Assembly: GCF_003721435.2 (NCBI RefSeq)
Contig: NZ_CP054586.1
Coordinates: 62,001 to 126,000 of the forward strand
Origin: Halorubrum sp. CBA1229
Lineage (GTDB): Archaea; Halobacteriota; Halobacteria; Halobacteriales; Haloferacaceae
DNA length: 64,000 bases
Direction: 5' to 3'
The position numbers and the translations under genes are program-made. A model generated the notes under the pieces. It did not search any database. It saw nothing but the letters and a program-made list of their open reading frames with translations, and was not told the DNA's origin. This document shows positions 26,567-34,789 of this stretch, in pieces (position 1 is the first letter of the stretch; every line of letters starts with the position of its first letter).

Positions 26567-28407
26567 AGCTGTGGGATATAGCGGGCTACCGTACTCTTGA
26601 TACGAGCGAGTAGGCTATCCTCTTTGGACGAGTCAGCACCTTCAGGTTCAGCCTTGTCCTCGGCTGGCTCTTTCTCGACGACAGCATCGAGACCCAGTTC
26701 TGCGACACTCCCCGTCTCGACAGTCGACGGCGTTGTCCGATAGAGTCCTGTCTTCGCTATTGGAACGCCACGATCGCCGGCAGCTGTGAACGCCCCATTA
26801 CAGAACTGGCAGTCGGGAGCAGCCTCTGCGTCGCTCACAAGGCGGTCTGAAGTTGCGCTGTACGTGCCGGTTCGGAATCCGTGCCGGTCGGCGAGGAGTC
26901 CCGTGAGGAACCGGTGCAGCGCGAACGTCAACCGTTGTACTGGTTCCTGATTGATCGTGATGACCGACGGTTGCTCTCCGGCAACGAGTTCAAGCCCGTA
27001 CTCGAGATTGTCTTCGTCTTCGCCTTCGGCATCAATTCGATCTTCGTTAATCGCATCCAAGCAGTCCAGACACGCCCGGTTCGCGCCGGACACCTGAAAG
27101 CTGGTCGCGATGCTTCGGAGTCCAGCGTCGTCGTCAACATCGATATCCGTGCCTGCGTTGAACAGTGGCCGAAGGTACTGCTGGGCGGCCTCCGACACGA
27201 ATCGACGTGACGTGGCGGTATCGGTGCCAGTGACAATCACGTCTGCAGCGACGACCTGTTCCAGAGCTCTCGGAGCCTGTACTTCCTCGTGGATGCCGTG
27301 ATAGTAGATCGACGGATCAATATCGGAGACAACGCGGCCCAAGACCTCCGCCTTGGGCGTCCCACATCCGTCGATGGCCTCGGCCCACGCAGCTGGGACG
27401 ACACCATCCTCGTCGGGCGTCCGCTTGGGATCACCAGCATCAGCCGGGCGTGCGCCGACGATTCGCGAGCGGTTGGATTCTTCCACGACGTCGGGATCAA
27501 CGACCGTGATTGCGCCAACGCCGAGGTGAGCGAGCGTCTGGACTATTGGTGCACCAAGTCCACCAGCACCGACTACGGCGACGTGAGCGTCCCGTAGCCG
27601 ATTGTTACCGCCGTCTCCGTGGAGCAACGCCTGCCGGTCGCGCATCTCGTCGTCACGGTTTGAAACCGGAGAGAGTCGTGAATCCGTCGTCCGAATCCGC
27701 TCTAGTTCACGGTCGTGAATAACAACGAGTTCATCAATCGGCGACGCGGCGGCCGTAATTGGCTCATGCCTGATCGTCGGGACGTCAGAGAGCCACGCCC
27801 GGCCGGTCAGACCTCCTTGGCCAAAGATGAGGCTTCCGTGCGGACCAGCAGTTCGACCGGTCAGTGATGCCATATGGGCCGGTTCGTTCTCGTCGTCGGT
27901 GCCGGAGTAGCACGGCTGGCTCGAGCGGGGATGGCTATGGCACATCAGGAGGGCCATATCGTCGAGATACCGGTGGTCAGTCTCGCTCCCCCGCATCATC
28001 GACCGTATCGTTGTGTGATCGAATCGGACGATTCCGGTCGACTGGTCGAGATATTCATCCCGATCCAGCAGGTGAACCTCTCGAATGAGATACTCGAAGA
28101 CCCGCTGCCCACGATGAGTGTACTCCTGTGTACCGGCAACGAGATAGGCGGCATGTTCTTTCGGACAGTTCTGCTCTGGACGTACGAGGTGCTCGCGTAG
28201 CCGCTGGTAGTCGGAGCCTCGGATCCGAACCCGTATCCGGTCAGCGACCGGCCACTCGTGATCAGGGTCTTCTAGCACAGAGCGAAGCCAGTGAGATACT
28301 CGTGACCTGCTCCCCGTCGCCCGCTCTCGGCTGCCGTCAGTCTCATGTCCCTGCATAGATGTATTATCGGAGGGGTGATCGCCAGCGGGAGGGGTCGCGT
28401 CAGTCAC
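26563..28407 (-). CDS. JAB deconjugase fused to ThiF/E1-like activating enzyme
   Basis: The GTG at 28407 overlaps the UBL-E2 stop by 8 bases and gives 614 residues; ATG 28356 is an alternative. Residues about 60-235 form a JAB/JAMM domain: Glu in KEHAAYLVAG (E84) and HSHP at 157-160, then S168 and D171, the full zinc-protease set. Residues about 265-540 form an E1/ThiF domain: GAGGLG (280-285), VVDPDVVEESNRSR, a Lys in PKAEVL, TGTDTATSRR, and zinc-binding CLDC (446-449) and CQFC (533-536). E1 adenylates the C-terminus of a ubiquitin-like protein; JAB cleaves it off or matures it. One chain would hold both ends of the cycle. The C-terminal 60 residues are Glu-rich. Confidence 0.88.
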   Translation of the reverse strand: MTDATPPAGDHPSDNTSMQGHETDGSRERATGSRSRVSHWLRSVLEDPDHEWPVADRIRVRIRGSDYQRLREHLVRPEQNCPKEHAAYLVAGTQEYTHRGQRVFEYLIREVHLLDRDEYLDQSTGIVRFDHTTIRSMMRGSETDHRYLDDMALLMCHSHPRSSQPCYSGTDDENEPAHMASLTGRTAGPHGSLIFGQGGLTGRAWLSDVPTIRHEPITAAASPIDELVVIHDRELERIRTTDSRLSPVSNRDDEMRDRQALLHGDGGNNRLRDAHVAVVGAGGLGAPIVQTLAHLGVGAITVVDPDVVEESNRSRIVGARPADAGDPKRTPDEDGVVPAAWAEAIDGCGTPKAEVLGRVVSDIDPSIYYHGIHEEVQAPRALEQVVAADVIVTGTDTATSRRFVSEAAQQYLRPLFNAGTDIDVDDDAGLRSIATSFQVSGANRACLDCLDAINEDRIDAEGEDEDNLEYGLELVAGEQPSVITINQEPVQRLTFALHRFLTGLLADRHGFRTGTYSATSDRLVSDAEAAPDCQFCNGAFTAAGDRGVPIAKTGLYRTTPSTVETGSVAELGLDAVVEKEPAEDKAEPEGADSSKEDSLLARIKSTVARYIPQL

Positions 28408-29386
28408 CCTGTCGGAGTCGTCCGTTCGCGACGGTCTCCAGATACCACTCGAGATCGGTCTCGTAGGGTTCCCACTCGATACCGTCCAGTTTGTTGATGT
28501 GCCAGGAAAGAGCCAACCAGCCCCGGACTTGGTCGTCGCGAGATTTCCGAAGCTCGCCGCCTCCTTCAAGCCGGAGATCCTCGTCGACGTAGACCCAGTC
28601 CGGAGCCTTCTGGGGGTAGTTCTCGTGGACGCGGATCATCACGTCTGTCGTGTCCGCACTGTAGGCATCCGACGGGATCTGGTAGTCCCGAACGGTGACG
28701 TGGACGAACTGCGCCTCGGCCTCGGTATCGACATCGACCTCGTGGTTTTCTCGAAGGGCTTCGATGTCCGCTGCGAGCACGTCGTCGAGCTGGGTGCTCC
28801 CGTAGGCAGTATCAACGGGGATCGCGTCGAAGACGTTCTCTTCGGCGAGGTTGATGTCGCTGTCTTTGGGGACTCGATCGTCCTCGTCTGGAGGGTAGAG
28901 GACGTATTGGTTGGGATCGTACTCGAACGTGCGCAGCAGTTCGATCGGCTCGATGTACTGCTGATCGAGTACTTTCGTTTCCCCACTGACGGTCACCTCG
29001 TAGCCGTCAGTCTCCTCGTCATCCTCATCATCATCACCTTCATCAACATCTTCGAGCGCCTCGTCAAGACCGTCCTCGACTTCTTCAATGGCCTCTTCGA
29101 GTGCTTCGAGTTCCTCGGCGTAGCTAACATCGAACCCAGCCGCGTCCTGGAGGGTGTCGATGTCGTCTTGTGCTGACTGAATGTAGTCGGCTGCCCGATG
29201 GAGCGCGTCGTAGCGGGATTGATCCTCGTCGGTATCTTGAGCCTCGTCGATAGCGTCCTCTGCGGCTTCGAGTGCGGCACGGAGGTCGTCGGCCGTCCCT
29301 TCGTCGAGAGACTCGAGCTGATCGTTCAGTCCTCGGTAGCGGTCTTGGGCATGCTGAGTTGCTTCCTCGAGATCAGTTGGTTGCAT
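28400..29386 (-). CDS. Ubiquitin-like domain fused to E2-like (Prok-E2_E type) protein with coiled-coil start
   Basis: The 328-residue protein begins with a very acidic helical region (residues 1-125, coiled coil likely). A beta-grasp UBL/multiubiquitin-like domain follows (129-180: YEVTVSGETKVLDQQYIEPIELL...YVLYPPDEDD...INL). The E2/RWD-like domain covers about 215-328, with FVHVTVRDYQIPS, IRVHENYPQKAPDWVYVDEDLRL and the closing WLALSWHINK, EWEPYETDLEWYLETV. This matches the multiubiquitin plus Prok-E2_E arrangement. The chain contains no Cys at all, so a thioester E2 step is impossible in the usual form; His in SWH may take that part. It is the first gene of an operon with JAB-E1 and KTSC. 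Confidence 0.8.
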   Translation of the reverse strand: MQPTDLEEATQHAQDRYRGLNDQLESLDEGTADDLRAALEAAEDAIDEAQDTDEDQSRYDALHRAADYIQSAQDDIDTLQDAAGFDVSYAEELEALEEAIEEVEDGLDEALEDVDEGDDDEDDEETDGYEVTVSGETKVLDQQYIEPIELLRTFEYDPNQYVLYPPDEDDRVPKDSDINLAEENVFDAIPVDTAYGSTQLDDVLAADIEALRENHEVDVDTEAEAQFVHVTVRDYQIPSDAYSADTTDVMIRVHENYPQKAPDWVYVDEDLRLEGGGELRKSRDDQVRGWLALSWHINKLDGIEWEPYETDLEWYLETVANGRLRQGD

Positions 29387-29504
29387 GCACTTTCGCCTAA
29401 CAGCGTCATCCCCTTAAGCACCACGCGGACTCTACCATCAGTAGCAGCATTGAGCGCACAATCCGCACCAAACGCATAAATCACAGAATCCCCAACAGCG
29501 AGAC
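29387..29504. promoter_or_regulatory. Divergent promoters of the ubiquitin-like operon and the CARF-HTH gene
   Basis: The 118-base gap holds two opposed start regions. On the minus strand CTTAAGG lies about 27-33 bases before the UBL-E2 ATG; on the plus strand GCATAAATC (29475-29483) lies about 25 bases before the CARF ATG. Both fit leaderless transcripts. No strong dyad was seen between them. Confidence 0.5.
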
Positions 29505-30272
29505 ATGCGCCCCAGTGAACGAGTCCATATCGCGCCACTCGGGTTCGAGCGCGATCGTGTTGTCGAGGCTGCGAAACAATTGAAAGCTGATCGATTAATC
29601 CTACTCGAATGGGGTGAAGGGGAACGACCGCCATTTGTCGAGGAGCTGTATGAGGATATCGAGGCGGCTGGGATTGACCGAGAGATCCGATCCTGCAACA
29701 TTTTCGATCTGTATGAGGTTGTCCGGGTAACGGCACGAGAGATCCAACAGCACGCAGATGATGACGTGTTCGTGAACATTGCAACCGGGAGTAAAATATC
29801 CGCAATCGGCGGGATGATCGCGTGTATGGTAACCGACGCTGTGCCGTACTACGTCGAGCCAGAACGATATGGTGAAAAAGACGCTCAACGGGTCAAACCG
29901 GTTTCCCACGGGGTGAAGAACATCAAGGAACTGCCGGCGTACCCAATAGATGCCCCCGAGACACAGCTCATCTACGTGATGGAGTACATTTACCGAAATG
30001 GCCCGGTCACGAAGAAGGAACTAATCGACTTCGGCCAGGGGAACGGTAAATCAATCCCAGCAGGAACGCCCGCGGAAGGGCTGCCATTCATAACGGACCA
30101 CGAGGCAGACTCAGACCGAGCTCGCTACCGATTACTCGAAACGCACGTACTAGAACCACTGGCCGAGAAAGGGTTCATTCAAACCAAAGAAGTGGGTCGA
30201 AGGACCGACGTAGATCTTACCGAGGAAGGAGAAAATACACTTTCCGCGTTTAGACACCTCATCGAAACGTGA
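29505..30272 (+). CDS. CARF-HTH regulator (DUF6293/HFX_2341-like)
   Basis: The 255-residue protein has an N-terminal Rossmann-like CARF-type domain (residues 1-140): VHIAPLGFERDR at strand 1, LILLEW, VFVNIATGSKISAIGGMIACMV as the ligand loop, and AVPYYVEPERY. A winged helix follows (about 155-250: VMEYIYRNGPVTKKELIDFG...FIQTKEVGRRTDVDLTEEG). CARF domains bind cyclic oligoadenylate or other nucleotides in type III CRISPR and related systems; HFX_2341-type proteins are mostly haloarchaeal. It is transcribed away from the ubiquitin-like operon across 118 bases, so it is the obvious candidate regulator. No CRISPR genes are present. Confidence 0.82.
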   Translation: MRPSERVHIAPLGFERDRVVEAAKQLKADRLILLEWGEGERPPFVEELYEDIEAAGIDREIRSCNIFDLYEVVRVTAREIQQHADDDVFVNIATGSKISAIGGMIACMVTDAVPYYVEPERYGEKDAQRVKPVSHGVKNIKELPAYPIDAPETQLIYVMEYIYRNGPVTKKELIDFGQGNGKSIPAGTPAEGLPFITDHEADSDRARYRLLETHVLEPLAEKGFIQTKEVGRRTDVDLTEEGENTLSAFRHLIET

Positions 30273-30281
30273 CCAATTCGC

Positions 30282-31520
30282 TCAGCCGTCTACCGAATCG
30301 ACATCTTCGAGAGCTTCTGTAGCGACATCACCTAACTCGCCAGCTTCGATATGCGAATACCGTTCACGGACCATTTCCTCGGAGTTGTCGAGATATCGAG
30401 CCGCGACGGTATACCCGAACGCGCGGACTAGCACCTCGCCCATCCCACGACGGCCACCGTGTGGAGCAAGGTAATCGTGTTTCGGATGTTCGATGTCGAT
30501 CTCTGCAGCCTCCGAAAGCCGTTGGAGAATCGACCGTGCACCGTCCGTCGTGATTGACGGCGGCCGGATATCCTCATCGAGCGCCAGCAGGAGGTCGCGA
30601 GCGTACTCATCACGCCGCTCAGCAATTGCCTCTGGGGGTTCCCCTCGGTCGGCGAGCTCTTCCCGGACGAGCTCCGCGAGCGTCCGTTGGTCGAACGTCG
30701 GAAACACCGGCCACCGCTCCGTCGCTGGGTCCATCAGCTGACGATAGCTCCGCAGCGGCGAGATCACCGGGTCGGGGAGGCTGGCGGCGTCCCACTGCTG
30801 TTTCTTGCGGTAGACGTCCATACTCCCGTCGTCGAGGGAAAGGTCCTCCCAGCGAACGCCGCGCCGTCGCGGATCGTTCGGATCCCGGAGTAGCTCCCCG
30901 ACGCGGACGGCGGTGTACGCGAGGACGAACACCAGCGCTCGGTCACGAGCGGCTTTCAGCGCCGCGTAGCGCGCTCGCTGCTTGTCGAGGGGGTCAGTAT
31001 CCTCTGGAAGGGTCGTGTACGCCTCGACGGCGTCGCGGGCCTGTTCGTCGACGTGGCGGGTGAGGGCGTGGCGCTGTTCGGACGTCCAGGCCTGCTGGTC
31101 ACCGGGCTTGCGGCCGTCGTCCTCGGGCAGCGGCGCCATCGCACTGGCCCGCTGCGCGTAGTGGGCCTCTAGATAGCCCTCGTTGACGCACCAGCCACAC
31201 CATGCAGAGATATAGCGGTAATAGGTTTGTACCGTGTTCTGCTTGAGTCCCCGATCTCCACTGAGATGCCGGGCGTACTCCCGGAACACGCGGTCGTCGA
31301 GATCGTCGAAGGTTGGCTCACGGTCGACGTCGTCGGGGACGATCCCGGTCCAGTCGTCGTCGCCGCGGTCGCCGGCGACCCACTCGGCGAACCGCTCGAG
31401 CTCGCGGGCTGCGTTACGTCGATAGTTCCCACCGTCCCCACCGCGGCCTTTCCCCTTGTCCTGGAGGTAGCGCTCGAAGGAACTCGCGAGTGACTGATTA
31501 GTGCGTTCTCGAGGTGTCAT
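30282..31520 (-). CDS. Tyrosine recombinase / integrase
   Basis: The 412-residue protein has an N-terminal SAM-like DNA-binding domain (about residues 10-125, YLQDKGKGRGG...LKQNTVQTYYRYISAW). The C-terminal catalytic domain shows Arg in YTAVRVGELL, Lys in YRKKQQW, HGGRRG for His-xx-Arg, and Tyr in RERYSHI. These are the site-specific recombinases of archaeal proviruses and integrative elements. Its ATG overlaps the stop of the preceding gene by four bases, so it is the last gene of a three-gene operon with an HTH protein and a toxin-like protein. No tRNA or att repeat was seen nearby. Confidence 0.92.
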   Translation of the reverse strand: MTPRERTNQSLASSFERYLQDKGKGRGGDGGNYRRNAARELERFAEWVAGDRGDDDWTGIVPDDVDREPTFDDLDDRVFREYARHLSGDRGLKQNTVQTYYRYISAWCGWCVNEGYLEAHYAQRASAMAPLPEDDGRKPGDQQAWTSEQRHALTRHVDEQARDAVEAYTTLPEDTDPLDKQRARYAALKAARDRALVFVLAYTAVRVGELLRDPNDPRRRGVRWEDLSLDDGSMDVYRKKQQWDAASLPDPVISPLRSYRQLMDPATERWPVFPTFDQRTLAELVREELADRGEPPEAIAERRDEYARDLLLALDEDIRPPSITTDGARSILQRLSEAAEIDIEHPKHDYLAPHGGRRGMGEVLVRAFGYTVAARYLDNSEEMVRERYSHIEAGELGDVATEALEDVDSVDG

Positions 31521-31975
31521 CGTTCCTCGTTCGCGTACTGGTAAGTCGGACGGACGTCCTCGAAGAGCGTTTCGACGATTTCCCAGAGGATCAGGGAAGG
31601 AGTCTCGTATTCAAATGTGATCCCCCAGCGGTCCTCCGTATTGGCGGCAGAGTACTGGAAATGCGCCCGTCCGAGATTGGGATGGTCCTCGTCCTGGTGC
31701 CAGCCGGCGTGAAAGCCCGTGTTCGGATCGGTGTAGTTGATACGGAACCAATCGTGTGGGTCCTGTCGATACCACTTGACGGTCAGTTCCGGCGAATCAG
31801 GGCCCGTTGGGGGATTAAGGCGGGCTGGATCAAAAACCGCCCGCAGCTGCTTGGCCTCGATATCATCAGGAACGTACTCGACGGCCGTGATCTGGGGGAC
31901 ACGGTCGAGGACGTCCCGCTTCAATTGGGCGTAGAGGTTCGCGTTCGAATCACCACCTGGATGCGGGACCGACAT
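31517..31975 (-). CDS. Haloarchaeal protein resembling TumE-type toxins
   Basis: The 152-residue protein has a core of LTVKWYRQDPHDWFRINYTDP, then GFHAGWHQDEDHPNLGRAHFQYS. The pattern of aromatic strands followed by a WHxDxxHPN...HFQ run recalls the TumE/DUF6516 family of toxin components, though the link is weak. It lies between the HTH gene (3 bases upstream) and the integrase (4-base overlap). A toxin-antitoxin unit embedded in an integrase operon would stabilise the element. No function is established. Confidence 0.6.
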   Translation of the reverse strand: MSVPHPGGDSNANLYAQLKRDVLDRVPQITAVEYVPDDIEAKQLRAVFDPARLNPPTGPDSPELTVKWYRQDPHDWFRINYTDPNTGFHAGWHQDEDHPNLGRAHFQYSAANTEDRWGITFEYETPSLILWEIVETLFEDVRPTYQYANEER

Positions 31976-31978
31976 CCG

Positions 31979-32518
31979 TTAGCTGCTGGCCTCAGCGGGC
32001 TCTGTCGTCGGAGCGAGGAAGTCCCATTCGCGGATGGCGAAGCCAACGATCTGGATACGCCGTTGAAGGTGCTCCCACTCGCGGGCGATTTCACGGCGCC
32101 GATCTTCCTCGTCACTGTCAAGAGACTCGTCAGCGAGCGTTCCGCGAAGCTGGTTCGGTGACTCGACGCCGAATTCGTCCTCCCAGTCGCGGATCTGGGT
32201 CTTCATATCCGCGAGCCGGTCCGTAAGCTCCTCGACAGTGTGTCCGCTGTCTCGAAGACGCATCGCTTCCTGCATCGCTTGGCGGCGATAATCAGGGTAA
32301 TACGTCGTGTGAGTACCGCTCTCGTCACGGTGGAGGATGCCGTCGTCGACGAGTCGCTCGAGGACGCGCTTAGTTGGTTCGTGTGACCAGCCCGCTTCGG
32401 AGGCGATCCAGTTGGCCGTCTGTGGCTCCGACAGCTGCCGAGCAACCATCCGCACGCGGTCTTCACCCGTGGTCTGGCGTTCCATCAGGCCCTCGGAGTT
32501 CGATTCATTTTCGGTCAT
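31979..32518 (-). CDS. Winged-helix regulator, DUF7342/TrmB-like, candidate antitoxin
   Basis: The 179-residue protein has a winged helix at about residues 20-85 (MVARQLSEPQTANWIASEAGWSHEPTKRVLERLVDDGIL, then TTYYPDYRRQA). A long helical part follows (VEELTDRLADMKTQIRDWEDEFG and WEHLQRRIQIVGFAIREWDFL), probably for dimerisation. Proteins of this form are frequent in haloarchaea beside a short partner gene. It is the first gene of the operon with the TumE-like gene and integrase. A role as repressor or antitoxin is inferred from position. Confidence 0.75.
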   Translation of the reverse strand: MTENESNSEGLMERQTTGEDRVRMVARQLSEPQTANWIASEAGWSHEPTKRVLERLVDDGILHRDESGTHTTYYPDYRRQAMQEAMRLRDSGHTVEELTDRLADMKTQIRDWEDEFGVESPNQLRGTLADESLDSDEEDRRREIAREWEHLQRRIQIVGFAIREWDFLAPTTEPAEASS

Positions 32519-32599
32519 ACAACATCGTTCGGGCTTTGTCTTAATATAGGTTGAGGTAATTAGTCCTATATCGAATTAACTTCTTCGCCATCGCCCTGA

Positions 32600-32722
32600 T
32601 CTCAGCTGAGGGTAGCCAGAGCAAACTCGGATCCCGGTCTTGGCGGCTCTACCCCGGGGAAAGCGCCGTCGTGAGGTGGTTGAAGCATTCGTGCTTCACC
32701 GACGGCAGCGGGGTACTTCAAA
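32600..32722 (+). mobile_element. Orphan right-end/omega-RNA-like hairpin of an IS200/IS605-type element
   Basis: The stretch contains a two-tier hairpin: GCCGTCG (32665-32671) pairs with CGACGGC (32700-32706), and inside it TGAAGCA-TTCG-TGCTTCA (32681-32698) has a UUCG-type loop. It is followed by AGCGGGGTACTTCAAA. Haloarchaeal tnpB elements end in such a Pro-Gly-rich hairpin and a GGTACTTC-like terminus, which is also the guide-RNA scaffold of TnpB. No tnpA or tnpB gene is present here, so this would be a solo end. The identity rests on remembered likeness and on the fold; the fold itself is certain. Confidence 0.45.
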
Positions 32723-32723
32723 G

Positions 32724-32753
32724 TGGTCGTGATTATTGGAGTAATCAGGACCA
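32724..32753. repeat. Second hairpin, 13-base arms
   Basis: GTGGTCGTGATTA (32724-32736) and TAATCAGGACCAC (32741-32753) pair with one mismatch, with a 4-base TTGG... loop. It lies immediately after the hairpin of the IS200/IS605-like end. It may be a terminator, a cleavage/target site or an att-like palindrome. The rest of 32754-33008 shows nothing recognisable. Confidence 0.5.
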
Positions 32754-33008
32754 CCAGTGACAGAAGTCTCATCTCCTATATTCCTGCGATAGAGGGGTTC
32801 TACTCACTAATAACCGAATATGAGTCAATGATAAATCGTATGCCGCTATACCAAAATCGCAACCGGCGGTTGCCCACAGTTTCGGAGGATAGGCTAGTTT
32901 TGGATCGAATCGCCATCAAGTCGTGGTGATTCTCAGCAGTCGGGGATCGATTTTGAATCCTTACTCTCGAACTACCGGACGAGCGTACGAAATTGCGTGG
33001 ATTTTGGC

Positions 33009-34767
33009 GCTGCTGAATACGGTTGTCACTCTTGAGCGGCGGACCCAGCGAGAGCTCAGCCGATTAGTCGTGCGGGATCAACGCCGAGGCAACGAGCTCA
33101 ACACACTCACCCGCAGTAATCACAGGCGCGTAGTCCATTTCCCCGTCGACACCTGCTTTCAGCAGGAAGTCGGTCAGCCGCCAGATATTGTACAAGAGGA
33201 CCGCGAACACGAAGTAGAATAGGCGAACACGGTAATCTTTCGAGGAGGTCTTCGCGAGAAAATCACCTTTGATCGATTTGTACTCACTCTCGATCTGCCA
33301 CCGGCGGCTGTAGCGCTGACAGAACGTCTCGGCTTCCTCGGGACCGACTCGGAGATTTGTCGCGAAGACGGCCGTTCCCTCCCCACTCGTCGACGGCACG
33401 TACAGGAGTCGCATTGGATGCGATCCAGATTCCACATGGATAGAAGCCGACTCAACAGCCACCTCTTGGTCGTCTTCCTCCATTTGTTCAAGTACATCCC
33501 GTTCGGAGCTGGAGACCCGCTTCGGAATGAGGTAGTTCACATCGAGATTTGAGAGCGTCTGGAACACTTGTATCGAGTCAAACTCTCGGTCACAGAGTAC
33601 TGTCTCGATTGGAACGTGTTCTTTCGCTCGTCGAACGAGCCGTCGCACAGTACGATGGATCTGATTCGACGGGTTCTCATCCCACTCAGAACTCTCTCGC
33701 ACTGGTTCGACCGCGAGAACGAGCGGAATGTTCTGCCCGATGATCGAGAGCGTCGCAAATTTGAACGCTCGACCGTCTCTATCCTTCGTCCCGCTGACCA
33801 TCGGCATGTCCTCAACGTCCCCATAATAGGGGATAGTCGTGATATCGATCGCAGCGGTAACCGGCCGACGGAACGATGTTTCAGAGGCGATCACGGAGAG
33901 TAAGCGATCCATCGTCTCATTGTACCCGTTCATAAGCCCTTCAGGATTGAACTGTTTGACAGCGCGGAGATGGGTGTCGCCGTGGGGTCCATACTCTTCA
34001 CCACGACGGTACTGGAAGCGAGTCGCTCCCTGTGCGGTGCCACAGTGAACCATCCCCATGAACGTCTGTAGCTCAAAAAATTGTGTGTCCTCGTACGAGG
34101 CGTTCGACGCCCGACCAGAGTCGAAGTGTCCAAATGCGTGATCACGCGCGAGGCGCGTTGTCTGAACAATCTCTTCCTGTGAGAAGGATTCGTCTTCTAC
34201 TGAGTCTGCGGCTTCCTCAGTATCGTTGAGGATCTCTGCCTTTGGCCGAACCTCGGGCGCTGAAATGTCGCGATCGTGGACTTCCTTGATGACGAAGTGG
34301 GCGGCAGCGTGGATGTATTCGTGAACGGCGTTGTCGAATCGATTCCGCCACGCCCGCGAGAATGCTGATTCGTCAGGAACACGGCCGAATCCGAAGATTG
34401 TGGTGGCTTCGGGTTGTCGCGTCAATCGACGTGTGAAGGCTGCGTAGGAGTCGCCTGTGATCTCCATGAAAATGAACGAGAGCACCATCGCGCGAAAGGA
34501 AAGCGGGGCAGGATGCCACGCTGGATACTCGTCTTCGATGGCATCGATTGATTGATCGAGACGCTCGAACGCGGTGACGAGGTCAGTTTCAGGGAGATTA
34601 TTTCGGATAGCTATCCCAATCTGATACGCTTCGCACAGATAGCGCACTCGTGGACTCTCACGAGGATGCGAACCGCCAGAACCACTCATGCGAGGTATTG
34701 GGAAAGATTACAAAATCAACGCTTCGGAGCTTGGTAAGGGTTTGTGGATAGTCTATAATTCAGCTGC
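33009..34767. mobile_element. Full-length DDE insertion sequence (ISH-type)
   Basis: The transposase gene is framed by imperfect ends: GCTGCTGAATAC (33009-33020) on the left and the complement of GCAGCTGAATTA (34756-34767) on the right, matching at about 9 of 12 bases. The element would be about 1.76 kb. Flanking target repeats could not be recognised. These termini are proposed from sequence and need comparison with a second copy. Confidence 0.55.
33064..34689 (-). CDS. DDE transposase of an ISH-type element
   Basis: The 541-residue protein has an N-terminal helical part (LVTAFERLDQSIDAIEDEYP...LSFRAMVLSFIFMEITGDSYAAFTRRL) and an RNase-H-type core. Catalytic acids are in VTAAIDITTIPYYG (first Asp), VLCDREFDS (second Asp), and YSRRWQIESEYKSIKGDF (Tyr-x-Arg and Glu). 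This is the IS4-like pattern of several haloarchaeal ISH groups; I cannot fix the subgroup. The frame is intact, so the element may be active. A remnant of a related transposase lies just past its right end at 34790-34873. Confidence 0.85.
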   Translation of the reverse strand: MSGSGGSHPRESPRVRYLCEAYQIGIAIRNNLPETDLVTAFERLDQSIDAIEDEYPAWHPAPLSFRAMVLSFIFMEITGDSYAAFTRRLTRQPEATTIFGFGRVPDESAFSRAWRNRFDNAVHEYIHAAAHFVIKEVHDRDISAPEVRPKAEILNDTEEAADSVEDESFSQEEIVQTTRLARDHAFGHFDSGRASNASYEDTQFFELQTFMGMVHCGTAQGATRFQYRRGEEYGPHGDTHLRAVKQFNPEGLMNGYNETMDRLLSVIASETSFRRPVTAAIDITTIPYYGDVEDMPMVSGTKDRDGRAFKFATLSIIGQNIPLVLAVEPVRESSEWDENPSNQIHRTVRRLVRRAKEHVPIETVLCDREFDSIQVFQTLSNLDVNYLIPKRVSSSERDVLEQMEEDDQEVAVESASIHVESGSHPMRLLYVPSTSGEGTAVFATNLRVGPEEAETFCQRYSRRWQIESEYKSIKGDFLAKTSSKDYRVRLFYFVFAVLLYNIWRLTDFLLKAGVDGEMDYAPVITAGECVELVASALIPHD

Positions 34768-34789
34768 TGAGGTCTATAACTAAACCTTC

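Noticed and set aside
32600-32660. Possible tRNA near the integrase
   Set aside because: No T-loop GGTTCRAATCC or anticodon arm could be built; the bases fit a hairpin end better.
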